Shown: positions 50,194 through 60,093 of the stretch, piece after piece
Layout of the letters: each line of letters starts with the position of its first letter
Position numbering within the stretch: the first letter of the stretch is position 1
Source: Mesorhizobium sp.
GTDB lineage: Bacteria; Pseudomonadota; Alphaproteobacteria; Rhizobiales; Rhizobiaceae
DNA length: 64,000 bases
NCBI GenBank assembly: GCA_004017535.1
Contig: SAJS01000017.1
Location: forward strand, 62,001 to 126,000
Reading direction: 5' to 3'
Translations under genes and position numbers: made by a program
The notes under the pieces: model-generated
The model's input: the letters and a program-made list of their open reading frames with translations, nothing else
What the model was told of the DNA's origin: nothing
Database searches by the model: none

Positions 50194-51180
50194 ATGCTTG
50201 TTACGCTTCAGCATATTCGCGCCGCGCGCGAACGCATTGCCGGCAAGGTCGAGCGGACACCCTGTGTGGTGTCGCAAAGCTTGTCGGAGCGCGTGGGGCA
50301 TCCTGTTCATCTCAAGCTGGAGCACCACCAGACCACCGGCGCCTTCAAGCTGCGCGGCGCTTCCAACGCGATTGCGGCGTTGAGCCCGGAAGAAAAATCG
50401 CGCGGCGTCGTCGCCGCCTCGACCGGCAATCACGGCCGCGCGCTGGCGCATGCGGCGAAGCTCGAAGGTATGCGCGCGGTGATCTGCATGTCGAAGCTGG
50501 TGCCGGAGAACAAGCTCGATGCCATCCGCCGCCTGGGCGCCGAAGTGCGCATTGTGGGCAACAGCCAGGACGACGCCCAGCAGCAGGTCGACAGGCTGGT
50601 TGCGGAGGAAGGGCTGGCCATGCTGCCGCCCTTCGATCATCCCGATGTCATCGCCGGGCAAGGCACGCTTGGGCTGGAAATCATGGAGCAGGTTCCGGGC
50701 GCAGCATGCGTGCTGGTGCCGGTCTCCGGCGGTGGGCTCGCGGCCGGCGTGGCGGCAGCCGTCAAAGGCGTGAGCCCGCGCACGAAAGTCATCGGCATCT
50801 CGATGGCGCGGGGCGCCGCGATGAAAGCCAGCATCGACGCAGGCCGGCCCGTGCAGGTCGAGGAACTGCCGACGCTGGCGGACTCGCTCGGCGGCGGCAT
50901 CGGCCTCGACAACCGACTGACCTTCGCGATGTGCCGCGACCTGCTCGACGACGTGATCCTGCTTGCCGAGGACGAGATCGCCGCCGGCATTCGCCATGCC
51001 TATGAAAAGGAACGCGAGATCGTCGAGGGCGCGGGTGCCGTCGGCATCGGCGCGCTGCTTGCCAGCAAGGTCAAAGTGAGCGGCCCGACTGTGCTGATCC
51101 TCTCCGGGCGCAACATCGACATGAGCCTGCACCGCCGCATCGTCTGCGGCGAATCCTCCGTGAAGGAGCGCGCCGCATGA
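50194..51180 (+). CDS. eutB: EutB: threonine-dehydratase-like PLP enzyme of hydroxyectoine utilisation
   Basis: The 328-residue enzyme is a fold-type II PLP protein: LEHHQTTGAFKLRGASNAI with the PLP lysine, STGNHGRALAHAAKLEGMRAVICM (Asn loop), ADSLGGGIGLDNRLTF and VPVSGGGLAAGVAAAV (phosphate-binding glycines). It is thought to dehydrate the hydroxy-derivative, with EutC completing the conversion to ectoine. ATG 50194 is used; an in-frame GTG at 50185 is an alternative. Its stop overlaps the eutC start (ATGA). Confidence 0.9.
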   Translation: MLVTLQHIRAARERIAGKVERTPCVVSQSLSERVGHPVHLKLEHHQTTGAFKLRGASNAIAALSPEEKSRGVVAASTGNHGRALAHAAKLEGMRAVICMSKLVPENKLDAIRRLGAEVRIVGNSQDDAQQQVDRLVAEEGLAMLPPFDHPDVIAGQGTLGLEIMEQVPGAACVLVPVSGGGLAAGVAAAVKGVSPRTKVIGISMARGAAMKASIDAGRPVQVEELPTLADSLGGGIGLDNRLTFAMCRDLLDDVILLAEDEIAAGIRHAYEKEREIVEGAGAVGIGALLASKVKVSGPTVLILSGRNIDMSLHRRIVCGESSVKERAA

Positions 51181-52169
51181 GCCGGATGACCATTCTCACC
51201 GAAGCAGAACTGCGCAAGATCGTGACGCTCGACCTGGAAGCCGTCGTCTGCGTCGAGAACGCCTTTCGCGCCCTGGCCACGCTGCCGGTGGCGATGCCGC
51301 CAATCTTGAGGCTCGACATTCCCGAGCATCGCGGCGAGGTCGATGTGAAGTCCGCCTATGTGCCGGGCATAGACGGCTTCGCCGTCAAGATCAGCTCCGG
51401 CTTCTTCGACAATCCGAAGCTCGGCCTTCCGAGCGGCGGCGGCATGATGGTGCTGCTTTCGGCCAAGACCGGCGTGGTCGAGGCGCTGCTGCTCGACAAT
51501 GGCTATCTGACCGATATCCGCACGGCGGCCGCCGGCGCGGTCGCGGCCAGGCATCTGTCGCGCGAGGACTCCAAGGTCGCGGCGATCTTCGGCGCCGGTC
51601 TCCAGGCCGGCTTGCAGTTGGAAGCGCTGCGCCTGGTACGGCCTATCGAGGAAGCACGGATCTGGGCGCGAGATGCCGCCAAGGCCGAGGCAACCGCCGC
51701 CCGCCTGCGCGACAGGCTGGGCATCATGGTTCGCGCCGAGCCGGATGCCGCGAACGCGGCAGCCGGCGCCGACATCATCGTGACCACGACGCCATCGACC
51801 GAACCGCTGATCAAGCCCGGTTTCGTTTCCGCCGGACAACACATCACCGCGATGGGCTCGGATGCCGAGCACAAGAACGAGATCGCGCCAGCGATCCTGC
51901 GCATGGCAGATCTCTATGTAGCCGACAGCGCGAAGCAGACGCGGCGCCTCGGCGAGCTTCACCATGCCATCGACGCAGGCGTAATGGCTGCTGACGCCGA
52001 GGTCACCGAGCTTGGCCAGATCATCGCCGGCAGCAAGCACGGCCGGCGCTCGGCCAGCGACATCACCATCGCTGATCTCACCGGCACCGGCGTGCAGGAC
52101 ACCGCGATCGCCACGCTTGCGCGCGATCGCGCGCGGGCGGCGAACGCCGGAACGATTTTCGAGAGCTAG
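51177..52169 (+). CDS. eutC: EutC: ornithine-cyclodeaminase-like enzyme of hydroxyectoine utilisation
   Basis: This is a 330-residue member of the ornithine cyclodeaminase/mu-crystallin family: VDVKSAYVPGIDGFAVKISSGFFDNPKLGLPSGGGMMVLLSAKTG, LTDIRTAAAGAVAARHLSRED, NAD-binding AAIFGAGLQAGLQLEAL and IIVTTTPSTEPLI. It likely provides the NAD-dependent reduction step after EutB. The start at 51177 overlaps eutB by four bases; ATG 51186 is also possible. DoeA follows after 38 bases. Confidence 0.9.
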   Translation: MSRMTILTEAELRKIVTLDLEAVVCVENAFRALATLPVAMPPILRLDIPEHRGEVDVKSAYVPGIDGFAVKISSGFFDNPKLGLPSGGGMMVLLSAKTGVVEALLLDNGYLTDIRTAAAGAVAARHLSREDSKVAAIFGAGLQAGLQLEALRLVRPIEEARIWARDAAKAEATAARLRDRLGIMVRAEPDAANAAAGADIIVTTTPSTEPLIKPGFVSAGQHITAMGSDAEHKNEIAPAILRMADLYVADSAKQTRRLGELHHAIDAGVMAADAEVTELGQIIAGSKHGRRSASDITIADLTGTGVQDTAIATLARDRARAANAGTIFES

Positions 52170-52207
52170 TACCGGCCGCAAGGCCCAACAAACGAGGACC
52201 AAGAACA

Positions 52208-53386
52208 ATGCAGCCAAACTTGAAATTCTCGCGGAGCGAATTTGCCGATCGCCTCGCTAAGACGCGCAAAGCCATGGAGGCCAAGGGCGTCGATCTTTTG
52301 ATCGTCAGCGATCCCTCCAACATGGCCTGGCTGACGGGTTATGACGGCTGGTCCTTCTACGTGCATCAGGCGGTCATCGTGCCGCCTACGGGCGAGCCGG
52401 TCTGGTACGGTCGCGGGCAGGACGCCAACGGCGCCAAGCGCACAGCCTATCTCGCGCATGACAACATCATCGGCTACGCCGACCATTATGTGCAGTCGAC
52501 CGAGCGGCATCCGATGGATTATCTCGCCAGCGTGCTGGCCGAGCGCGGCTGGGACAAGCTCTCCATCGGCGTCGAGATGGACAATTACTGGTTCTCGGCG
52601 GCTGCCTTCGCAGCTCTTCAGAAGCATTTGCCCAATGCCCGTTTCGCCGACGCCACCGCGCTGGTGAACTGGCAGCGCGCAGTGAAGAGCCCGACCGAGA
52701 TCGAGTATATGCGCAATGCCGCCCGCATCGTCGAGGCGATGCACCAGCGCATCGTCGACAGGATAGAAGTCGGCATGCGCAAATGCGATCTCGTCGCCGA
52801 GATCTACGATGCCGGCACGCGCGGCGTCGCCGGCATCGGCGGTGACTATCCGGCGATCGTGCCGTTGCTGCCGTCAGGGGCGGACGCCTCGGCGCCGCAT
52901 CTCACTTGGGACGACAAGCCGATGAAGGCGAATGAAGGCACGTTCTTCGAGATCGCCGGCTGCTATAACCGCTATCATTGCCCGCTGTCGCGCACCGTCT
53001 TCCTTGGCAAGCCGACGCAGGCGTTCCTCGATGCCGAGAAGGCGACGCTGGAAGGCATGGAAGCGGGCCTGGCCGCCGCAAAACCAGGCAACACCTGCGA
53101 GGACATCGCCAATGCCTTCTTCGCCGTCCTGATGAAATACGGCATCGTCAAGGACAACCGCACCGGCTACCCAATCGGTATCTCCTATCCGCCGGACTGG
53201 GGCGAGCGCACCATGAGCCTGCGCCCCGGCGACCGCACCGAGCTCAGGCCTGGCATGACCTTCCATTTCATGACGGGACTGTGGCTGGAGACGATGGGGC
53301 TGGAGATCACCGAGTCGATCCTGATCACCGACACCGGCGTCGAATGCCTGGCCAATGTGCCGCGCAAGCTCTTCGTGAAGGACTGA
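52208..53386 (+). CDS. doeA: DoeA (EutD): ectoine hydrolase
   Basis: This 392-residue protein of the M24 creatinase/prolidase-like fold has the creatinase-type N-terminus (SEFADRLAKTRKAMEAKGVDLLIVSDPSNMAWLTGYDGWSFYVHQ) and a pita-bread C-terminal half (RTVFLGKPTQAFLDAEKATLEGMEAGLAAAKPGNTCEDIANAFF). DoeA opens the ectoine ring to N-alpha-acetyl-diaminobutyrate, the metabolite that serves as the EnuR inducer. Length equals that of characterised ectoine hydrolases. It is preceded by GAGGACC, follows eutC by 38 bases, and precedes doeB by five. Confidence 0.93.
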   Translation: MQPNLKFSRSEFADRLAKTRKAMEAKGVDLLIVSDPSNMAWLTGYDGWSFYVHQAVIVPPTGEPVWYGRGQDANGAKRTAYLAHDNIIGYADHYVQSTERHPMDYLASVLAERGWDKLSIGVEMDNYWFSAAAFAALQKHLPNARFADATALVNWQRAVKSPTEIEYMRNAARIVEAMHQRIVDRIEVGMRKCDLVAEIYDAGTRGVAGIGGDYPAIVPLLPSGADASAPHLTWDDKPMKANEGTFFEIAGCYNRYHCPLSRTVFLGKPTQAFLDAEKATLEGMEAGLAAAKPGNTCEDIANAFFAVLMKYGIVKDNRTGYPIGISYPPDWGERTMSLRPGDRTELRPGMTFHFMTGLWLETMGLEITESILITDTGVECLANVPRKLFVKD

Positions 53387-53391
53387 GGCCG

Positions 53392-54396
53392 ATGTCAGCT
53401 CTGCGTCCATCGCCGGTCGCGCCGACCGTCGACTTCGAGCGCGACGGCGTCCAGCACGGCTTCCTGCGCCTGCCCTACAGCCGCGACGATTCCGCCTGGG
53501 GATCGGTGATGATCCCGGTCTGCGTCATCCGCAATGGCAAGGGCTCGACGGCGCTGCTGACCGGCGGCAATCACGGCGACGAGTATGAGGGGCCATTGGC
53601 GCTTTACGAGCTCGCCCGCACGCTCGACCAGAGACAAGTCTCCGGCACGGTCATCATCGTCCCGGCGATGAACTATCCGGCGTTCCGGGCCGGCACCCGC
53701 ACCTCGCCGATCGACAAGGGCAACATGAACCGCTCTTTTCCCGGCCGCCCCGACGGCACGGTGACGGAAAAGATCGCCGACTACTTTCAACGTGAATTGC
53801 TGCCGCGCGCGGACCTCGTCTTCGACTTCCACTCGGGTGGCAAAACACTGGACTTCGTCCCGTTCTGCGCCGCGCATACGCTGCCCGACAAGGCGCAGGA
53901 AAGGAAGGCCTTCGCCGCGGTCGAAGCGTTCTCGGCGCCGTTCTCGATGCGCATGACCGAGATCGATGCCGTCGGAATGTATGACACTGCGGCCGAGGAG
54001 ATGGGCAAGGTCTTCGTCACCACCGAGCTCGGCGGCGGCGGGACGTCTCGTGCCGAGACGGTGCGGATTGCCCGGCGCGGTATCCTCAACGTGCTGCGCC
54101 ACGCCGGCATCGTCAATGGTGCGGTCGAGAAGGGCAGAACGCAGTGGCTCGACATGCCGTCGGGCGATTGCTTCGCCTTCGCCGAGGAGGACGGGATGAT
54201 CGAGACCACGATCGATCTCCGCGAGCCTGTCGAGCATGGCCAAGTGGTCGCCCGCATCCATCCGGTCGGCCGCACCGGCCAGGCGCCGCAAGAGATCAGG
54301 GCCCGGATGTCGGGGCTGCTCGCCGCGCGTCACTTCCCGGGCCTGGTCAAGGCGGGTGATTGCGTCTCAGTGCTGGCCGTGGCCGTCCAGGGATAA
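53392..54396 (+). CDS. doeB: DoeB (EutE): N-acetyl-2,4-diaminobutyrate deacetylase
   Basis: This is a 334-residue zinc deacetylase of the succinylglutamate-desuccinylase/aspartoacylase family: ALLTGGNHGDEYEGPLALYELAR (zinc His and Glu), GNMNRSFPGRPDGTVTEKIADYF, LVFDFHSGGKTLDFVPF (third zinc His) and FVTTELGGGGT (catalytic Glu). It converts the DoeA product to L-2,4-diaminobutyrate and acetate, handing on to DoeD. It is the last gene of the plus-strand ectoine operon and converges with the response-regulator gene eight bases beyond. Confidence 0.93.
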   Translation: MSALRPSPVAPTVDFERDGVQHGFLRLPYSRDDSAWGSVMIPVCVIRNGKGSTALLTGGNHGDEYEGPLALYELARTLDQRQVSGTVIIVPAMNYPAFRAGTRTSPIDKGNMNRSFPGRPDGTVTEKIADYFQRELLPRADLVFDFHSGGKTLDFVPFCAAHTLPDKAQERKAFAAVEAFSAPFSMRMTEIDAVGMYDTAAEEMGKVFVTTELGGGGTSRAETVRIARRGILNVLRHAGIVNGAVEKGRTQWLDMPSGDCFAFAEEDGMIETTIDLREPVEHGQVVARIHPVGRTGQAPQEIRARMSGLLAARHFPGLVKAGDCVSVLAVAVQG

Positions 54397-54404
54397 CCTT
54401 GGTC

Positions 54405-54950
54405 TTACTGCACCACGCGCTTCTCGAGCTTGCGAGCAAGCGTGCGCCGGTGCAGGCCGAGGCGGCGAGCGGTTTCCGAGATGTTGAAGCCGGTCTCGAC
54501 CAGCGTCTCGTGGATGCGCTCCCATTCGAGGTTCTTGATCGAGGTGGGACGGCTGGTGAGCGGCACCGACACATCGCCCTCGTCGCGGCCGAAGGCGGCT
54601 TCGATGTCGTCGGTGTTGGCGGGCTTGGCCAGATAGTGACAGGCGCCGAGCTTGATTGCCTCGACCGCCGTGGCGATGCTGGCAAAACCTGTCAGCACCA
54701 CGATGCGCATCGACGGGTCGCGGGCGCTGAGAAGCTTGACGCATTCGAGGCCCGATCCCGCTCCGAGCTTGAGGTCGACGACGGCGTAGGCCGGAACGGC
54801 CCTCTCCAGCGCGGCCATCACGGCGTCGCGGTCGTGGCAGACCACGACGTCATAGTCGCGCTTCTCAAACGAGCGTTTGAGCGTGCGCGCGAAAGTCGCG
54901 TCGTCCTCGACGACGAACAGGGATCGATCAGGCTCTACGGTCGCCTCCAT
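54405..54950 (-). CDS. RegA/ActR/PrrA-family redox response regulator
   Basis: This 181-residue two-component regulator has a receiver domain (LFVVEDDATFARTLKRSFEKRDYDVVVCHD, phosphorylation Asp in AVVDLKLGAGSG, VVLTGFASIATAVEAIKLGACHYLAKPA) and a Fis-type DNA-binding end (LEWERIHETLVETGFNISETARRLGLHRRTLARKLEKR). The HTH core SETARRLGLHRRTLARKL follows RegA/ActR, though the linker differs from the strongly conserved ActR of rhizobia, so this may be a second paralogue devoted to the cyo oxidase. Its start overlaps the kinase gene by 23 bases. Confidence 0.88.
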   Translation of the reverse strand: MEATVEPDRSLFVVEDDATFARTLKRSFEKRDYDVVVCHDRDAVMAALERAVPAYAVVDLKLGAGSGLECVKLLSARDPSMRIVVLTGFASIATAVEAIKLGACHYLAKPANTDDIEAAFGRDEGDVSVPLTSRPTSIKNLEWERIHETLVETGFNISETARRLGLHRRTLARKLEKRVVQ

Positions 54951-56271
54951 CGGTCAGCGCCGCCAGAGGCAGCGAAAGGGTAACGCAGGCGCCCTCGCCC
55001 ATGTTGCGCGCCGAAACGTCGCCGCCGAGCTTGCGCACGACATTGAACACCAGGAAGAGGCCCAGGCCGCCGCCCGCACGCCCCTTGCTCGACATATAGG
55101 GCTGGCCGAGCCCGGCCAAAATATCCTTGTCGAAACCCGGTCCGCGATCCTCGACGGTGAACACCAGCTTCTCATCCTGCCGCTCGGCAGCGATGCCGAC
55201 CCAATCGTGCGACGCTTCCAGCGCATTGTCGAGCACATTGAAGATCACTTGCCGCAGCGCCGTGTCGGACACGATCGGTTCGTCGGGTTCGAAACCGTTG
55301 CTGAAGTCCAGCCTCGAAGGCTGGCGGCTGACGCGCCACTCCTGGACGAGGTCGTCGAGGAAGTGGCGGATCGTGGTGCGAATCGTGCCCTCGCCCCGCG
55401 CCTGGCCGGAGGACATGAGGATGCCCGTGACGATGCTTTTGCAGCGCTCGATCTGCGCCTGCATCTCAGCCACGTCCTCGGAGAGCTCACGGTTGCGCTT
55501 GACGCCTTGCGTCTGGCGCCAGTCGGACAGGATGACAGATATGGTCGAGAGCGGGGTGCCCAGTTCATGCGCGGCGCCGGAGGCGAGCAGGCCCATGCGC
55601 ACGATGTGGTCTTCCTCGGCCGAACGCTGGCGCAGGTCCGCGAGATAGGCATCGCGTTCGCGCAGGTTGCGGTTGATGCGCGTCATGAAGATGACGATCA
55701 GGCCGGCCGCCAGCACGAAGCAGATGAACATGCCGCGCAGATGCAGGTCGCTGCCGCCGTGATGCGAAAGCGCGATCGGCTGGAAGACGAAGATGAGGAA
55801 GACGAAGCAGGCCGAGGCGGCCACCACAAGGATCCAGGTCGACCATGGCGCCAGCAGCGCTGCGCCGAGGGTGATCTGCAGCAGATAGAGCGAGACGAAC
55901 GGGTTCGAGGCGCCGCCGCTCAGATAAAGCTGCGTGGTCAGCGCCGCCATGTCGAAAATCAGCGCGACGAAAAGCTGCGCGTTGCTAATGCGGCGATTGC
56001 CGCGCAGGGCGAGCAGGCTGAAGATGTTCAACGCGACGAGGAAAAGCACCACGCCAGCCATCTCGGTAAGCGGCAGCGGGATGGCGAACCAGTATTGCGT
56101 CACCAGGATGGTCAGCACCTGCCCCGCCACCGCTAGCCAGCGCAAGTGGATGAGGAGCAGCAGGTTCTTCCTGTTCGTCACGTCGGCGTTCGAGGCGGCG
56201 CTCCCGTGGCCGGCAAGAGGAGTCGCTGGGAATGGCTTGCCGTGATGAAGCCGCGCGATCGAGATGTTCAT
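54928..56271 (-). CDS. RegB/ActS/PrrB-family redox-sensing histidine kinase
   Basis: This 447-residue kinase has six N-terminal membrane helices with the quinone-linked RegB motif GGASNPF (in LYLSGGASNPFVSLYLL). The H-box is GLLASGAAHELGTPLSTISVIL, followed by the redox cysteine region in QIERCKSIVTGIL. ATPase motifs are VIFNVLDNALEAS, VEDRGPGFD and GGGLGLFLVFNVV. RegB/RegA pairs sense the redox state through the quinone pool and cysteine oxidation and control terminal oxidases. Overlaps with both the response-regulator gene and SURF1 place it in the same transcript as the cytochrome o oxidase. Confidence 0.92.
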   Translation of the reverse strand: MNISIARLHHGKPFPATPLAGHGSAASNADVTNRKNLLLLIHLRWLAVAGQVLTILVTQYWFAIPLPLTEMAGVVLFLVALNIFSLLALRGNRRISNAQLFVALIFDMAALTTQLYLSGGASNPFVSLYLLQITLGAALLAPWSTWILVVAASACFVFLIFVFQPIALSHHGGSDLHLRGMFICFVLAAGLIVIFMTRINRNLRERDAYLADLRQRSAEEDHIVRMGLLASGAAHELGTPLSTISVILSDWRQTQGVKRNRELSEDVAEMQAQIERCKSIVTGILMSSGQARGEGTIRTTIRHFLDDLVQEWRVSRQPSRLDFSNGFEPDEPIVSDTALRQVIFNVLDNALEASHDWVGIAAERQDEKLVFTVEDRGPGFDKDILAGLGQPYMSSKGRAGGGLGLFLVFNVVRKLGGDVSARNMGEGACVTLSLPLAALTDGGDRRA

Positions 56272-57080
56272 CTTGCCGCGTCCCGCTTCCGACGCCGGGC
56301 AAAAATCGGCCTGGCGATGGCGATCGCCAGCATCGCCGCCAGGGCGAACCAGGTCAAAGCATAGACCAGATGGGCGTTGCGGAACGTGACGACAGTCAGG
56401 CCGCCGCGCGGCCAGCTGTCCGCGCCGGACGCCTCCGCATCGATGAAATAGGGCGCGACATCGGTCAGGCCGCGCGTCTTGGCGATTGCCGCGACGTCGC
56501 GCGAATACCAGCGATCGGCCGCCGGATCGTTGCTGCGCAGGAAACCGCCGCCGGGCTCGCTGATGCGCAACAGCCCGTCAATCGCCGTAGGCGACCTCGG
56601 GCCGCCGCTCTCTTGTTGAAATTCGGCCTTGCGTTCCTGCGGAACGAAGCCGCGGTTGACGAAGACCGTGAAGCCGCGGTCGTCGCGCATCGGCGTCAGC
56701 ACCCAATAGCCGCCGCCAAGCTCGGTCACCGCCTGCACCAGCGTGTTGGCTCCGCCGGAGAAACTGCCGGTGAGGCGTACGTGGCGATATTCATGGCCGG
56801 CCGCGTTGATATCAGCCCATGTCGCGGGTGCTGGCGCTTCGACGACCGGAGCATGGACACGCTGGTCGACGCGGGCGATCAGGTCGAGTTTCCAGGCCCG
56901 TCTTTCCAGCTGCCAGATGCCGAGCCCAAGAAACACCAGAACGCCGACAAGTCCGAGCAGCGCAAGCAAGAACCGCGACGCGGAGCCTTTCGACGGCGCG
57001 GCGTGAGTGCCTGTATCTGCCCGGCCGACCGTGACTTTTGCCTTGAGATTGGCCCTCCCCACGCCCGAGACAGGGCTCAT
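56268..57080 (-). CDS. SURF1-family oxidase assembly protein
   Basis: This 270-residue protein has two membrane helices: FLLALLGLVGVLVFLGLGIWQLERRAWKLDLI near the start, with the SURF1 signature GxWQxxR-K, and TWFALAAMLAIAIARPIF at the end. Between them lie LTGSFSGGANTLVQAV, GYWVLTPM, VFVNRGFVPQE and YFIDAE, all typical of SURF1. It helps assemble heme-copper oxidases, here probably the cytochrome o oxidase encoded just upstream. The start overlaps the cyoD stop (ATGA), and its end overlaps the kinase start. Confidence 0.92.
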   Translation of the reverse strand: MSPVSGVGRANLKAKVTVGRADTGTHAAPSKGSASRFLLALLGLVGVLVFLGLGIWQLERRAWKLDLIARVDQRVHAPVVEAPAPATWADINAAGHEYRHVRLTGSFSGGANTLVQAVTELGGGYWVLTPMRDDRGFTVFVNRGFVPQERKAEFQQESGGPRSPTAIDGLLRISEPGGGFLRSNDPAADRWYSRDVAAIAKTRGLTDVAPYFIDAEASGADSWPRGGLTVVTFRNAHLVYALTWFALAAMLAIAIARPIFARRRKRDAAR

Positions 57081-57451
57081 GGCATCTCCCGCATCTCGTG
57101 GAGCCCGGGCATCATGTTGGCGTTGAGATGGTACATCACCCAGAGCGAGCCGCTCAGCACGATGACGACGAGGATCACCGTGAAGATGAGCGCCAGCATC
57201 GACCATCCGCCCTCGGAGGCCGGGTTCATGTGCAGGAAGAAGATCATGTGGACGACGATCTGCACCGCGGCGAAGGCCATAATGATGACGGCCGTGGCCT
57301 GCTTGTTGTCGATGACGCCATCCATCACCAGCCAGAACGGAATGGCGGTGAGGATCACCGACAGGAAGAAGCCGATCAGATAGCCCTTCAGCGAACCGTG
57401 CGCGGCGCCGCCATGCGCGTGGTCATGGCCGGCATGATCATGAGCGCTCAT
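57077..57451 (-). CDS. cyoD: CyoD: cytochrome o ubiquinol oxidase subunit IV
   Basis: This is a 124-residue membrane protein with a histidine-rich start (MSAHDHAGHDHAHGG) followed by three helices: LIGFFLSVILTAIPFWLVM, AVIIMAFAAVQIVVHMIFFLHM and MLALIFTVILVVIVLSGSLWVM. FFLHMNPASEGGW is the family motif. The histidines could bind a metal during assembly. ATGA overlaps join it to cyoC and SURF1. Confidence 0.94.
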   Translation of the reverse strand: MSAHDHAGHDHAHGGAAHGSLKGYLIGFFLSVILTAIPFWLVMDGVIDNKQATAVIIMAFAAVQIVVHMIFFLHMNPASEGGWSMLALIFTVILVVIVLSGSLWVMYHLNANMMPGLHEMREMP

Positions 57452-58074
57452 CGCAAAGTCCCCATGAGATAGACGAAGGTGAAGACGCCGATCCAGACGA
57501 CGTCGAGGAAGTGCCAGAACATCGAGAGGCACATCAGCCGGCGGCGGTTGGCCTCGATGAGGCCGTGTCTCGCGACCTGCACCATCAGCGTCACCATCCA
57601 GACGATGCCGAAGGTGACATGCAGGCCGTGCGTGCCAACCAGCGTGAAGAAGGACGACAGGAAGGCGCTGCGCTGCGGCGTCGCGCCCTCATGGATCATA
57701 TGCGCGAACTCGTAGAGCTCGATGGACAGGAATGCGAGGCCGAACAGCATGGTCACCGCGAGCCAGCTTTGCGTCGCGCCGACACGGCCCTTGTCCATGG
57801 TCAGCATGGCAAAGCCATAGGTGATCGAGGAGAGCAGCAGCATGGTGGTGTTGACCGCCACCAGGCCGAGATCGAACAGGTCCTTCGGAGCAGGACCCGC
57901 CGCGTAATTGCCGCCGAGCACGCCAAAGGCCGCGAACAGCATGGCGAAGATCAGGCAGTCGCTCATCAGGTAGAGCCAGAAGCCGAGCATGGTGCTGCCG
58001 CCTTCGGCGTGCGCATGCTCTTCTTCCAGGTGGAAGACCGGCTCGGCGCCAGCCGTGATTGCCGTCGATGCCAT
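57448..58074 (-). CDS. cyoC: CyoC: cytochrome o ubiquinol oxidase subunit III
   Basis: This 208-residue polytopic protein has five membrane helices with the subunit III motifs LGFWLYLMSDCLIFAMLFAAFGVL, HMIHEGATPQRSAFLSSFFTLVGTHGLHVTFGIVW and MLSMFWHFLDVVWIGVF-like CLSMFWHFLDVVWIGVFTFVYLMG. ATG 58074 is preferred; a TTG at 58080 would overlap the cyoB stop. It is part of the cyoABCD run. Confidence 0.94.
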   Translation of the reverse strand: MASTAITAGAEPVFHLEEEHAHAEGGSTMLGFWLYLMSDCLIFAMLFAAFGVLGGNYAAGPAPKDLFDLGLVAVNTTMLLLSSITYGFAMLTMDKGRVGATQSWLAVTMLFGLAFLSIELYEFAHMIHEGATPQRSAFLSSFFTLVGTHGLHVTFGIVWMVTLMVQVARHGLIEANRRRLMCLSMFWHFLDVVWIGVFTFVYLMGTLR

Positions 58075-58076
58075 GC

Positions 58077-60083
58077 TCAAGCCTTAGCCCCCTCAGCGGC
58101 GAGGAGCGCCGTCCTCGCCTCTTCCGTTTGCGCGACCTCGGCCGCCGGGATGTTAAAGTCGCGGTGATAATTGAAGGTATGGCCGATCGCGGTGGCGATG
58201 AGGCAGACGAAGCTCAGCGCCGCCAGCCACCACATGTACCAGATCAGGCCGAAGCCGAGGGCGACGCTGAAGATAGCCAGGATGACCCCGGTACCGGTGT
58301 TCTTCGGCATGTGGATCGGCTTGAAGCCGGTGAGCGGGCGCCGGTAGCCGGCCCTCTTCATGTCGAACCAGGCGTCGTTGTCGCGGATGACCGGCGTAAA
58401 AGCGAAATTATAGGCCGGCGGTGGCGAGGAGGTCGACCATTCGAGTGTGCGGCCGTCCCAGGGGTCGCCGGTGACGTCGGCCAGTTCGGCCCGCTTTCGG
58501 ATCGAGACGAAGATCTGGACCAGGAAGGCGGCGATGCCGCAGGCGATCAGCGCCGCGCCGAAGGCGGCGATGACGAACCAGATCTGCAGCGAGGGGTCGT
58601 CGAAGACGCGCATGCGGCGCGTCACGCCCATCAGGCCGAGGATATAGAGCGGCATGAAGGCGAACCAGAAGCCGAGCACCCAGCACCAGAACGAGACCTT
58701 GCCCCAGAACGGATCGAGCCTGAAGCCGAAGGCCTTTGGCCACCAGTAGGCGATGCCGGCAAACAGGCCGAACAGCACGCCGCCGATGATGACGTTGTGG
58801 AAATGCGCGATCAGGAACAAGCTGTTGTGAAGCACGAAGTCGGCCGGCGGGACCGCAAGCAGCACGCCTGTCATGCCGCCGACGACGAAGGTGAGCATGA
58901 AGGCCACCGTCCACATCATAGGCAGTTCGAAGCGGATGCGGCCTCGATACATGGTGAACAGCCAGTTGAACATCTTTGCCCCGGTCGGGATCGAGATGAT
59001 CATCGTGGTGATGCCGAAGAAGGAATTGACGCTGGCGCCGGAGCCCATGGTGAAGAAGTGGTGCAGCCAGACCAGATAGGACAAGATCGTGATGACCACC
59101 GTGGCGTAGACCATCGAGGTGTAGCCGAACAGGCGCTTGCCGGAGAAGGTCGAGGTGACCTCGGAGAATACGCCGAACAGCGGCAGGATAAGGATATAGA
59201 CCTCCGGGTGGCCCCATATCCAGATGAGATTCACATACATCATCGGGTTGCCGCCGAAGTCGTTGGTGAAGAAGTTGGTGCCGACATAGCGGTCGAGCGC
59301 CAAGAGCGTGAGCACCGCCGTCAGCACCGGGAACGACGCCACGATCAGCACGTTGGTGCAGAGCGAGGTCCAGGTGAAGATGGGCATGCGCATCATGGTC
59401 ATGCCGGGCGCGCGCATCTTGATGATGGTGCAGATCAGGTTGATGCCCGATAAGGTCGTGCCGACGCCGGCGACCTGCAGCGCCCATATGTAATAATCGA
59501 CGCCGACGTCCGGACTGTAATTGATGCCCGAGAGCGGCGGATAGGCCAGCCAGCCGGTGCGGGCGAACTCGCCCACGAACAGCGAGGCCATGACCAGGAT
59601 GGCGCCGCCCACCGTCATCCAGAAGCTGAAATTGTTGAGGAACGGGAAGGAGACATCGCGCGCGCCGATCTGCAGCGGCACGACGAAGTTCATCAGCCCG
59701 GTGACGAAGGGCATCGCCACGAAGAAGATCATGATCACGCCATGCGCGGTGAAGATCTGGTCGTAGTGATGGGCGTTGAGGTAGCCGTCCGAACCGTTGA
59801 AGGCGATCGCCTGCTGCAGGCGCATCATGATGGCGTCGGAGAAGCCGCGAAGCAGCATGACGAGACCGAGCACCATGTACATGATGCCGATCTTCTTGTG
59901 GTCGACGCTGGTGAACCACTCGCGCCAGAGATAGCCCCAGAGCTTGAAATAGGTGATGGCGCCAAGAACCGCGAAGCCGCCAAGCACCACCACGATGAAG
60001 GTGACGACGACGATCGGCTCGTGCAGCGGCAGCGACTCCAAAGTGAGGCGGCCGAAGATGAATTTGGTCAGCGTCTCAGGCAT
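58077..60083 (-). CDS. cyoB: CyoB: cytochrome o ubiquinol oxidase subunit I
   Basis: This 668-residue heme-copper oxidase subunit has the low-spin heme histidine in [21 protein letters not shown], the CuB/tyrosine motif [14 protein letters not shown], the double histidine [12 protein letters not shown] and the distal pair [12 protein letters not shown]. These prove a catalytically complete subunit. It transfers electrons from ubiquinol to oxygen and pumps protons. GGAATGG precedes ATG 60083, ten bases after cyoA. Confidence 0.96.
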   Translation of the reverse strand: MPETLTKFIFGRLTLESLPLHEPIVVVTFIVVVLGGFAVLGAITYFKLWGYLWREWFTSVDHKKIGIMYMVLGLVMLLRGFSDAIMMRLQQAIAFNGSDGYLNAHHYDQIFTAHGVIMIFFVAMPFVTGLMNFVVPLQIGARDVSFPFLNNFSFWMTVGGAILVMASLFVGEFARTGWLAYPPLSGINYSPDVGVDYYIWALQVAGVGTTLSGINLICTIIKMRAPGMTMMRMPIFTWTSLCTNVLIVASFPVLTAVLTLLALDRYVGTNFFTNDFGGNPMMYVNLIWIWGHPEVYILILPLFGVFSEVTSTFSGKRLFGYTSMVYATVVITILSYLVWLHHFFTMGSGASVNSFFGITTMIISIPTGAKMFNWLFTMYRGRIRFELPMMWTVAFMLTFVVGGMTGVLLAVPPADFVLHNSLFLIAHFHNVIIGGVLFGLFAGIAYWWPKAFGFRLDPFWGKVSFWCWVLGFWFAFMPLYILGLMGVTRRMRVFDDPSLQIWFVIAAFGAALIACGIAAFLVQIFVSIRKRAELADVTGDPWDGRTLEWSTSSPPPAYNFAFTPVIRDNDAWFDMKRAGYRRPLTGFKPIHMPKNTGTGVILAIFSVALGFGLIWYMWWLAALSFVCLIATAIGHTFNYHRDFNIPAAEVAQTEEARTALLAAEGAKA

Positions 60084-60093
60084 CCGCCATTCC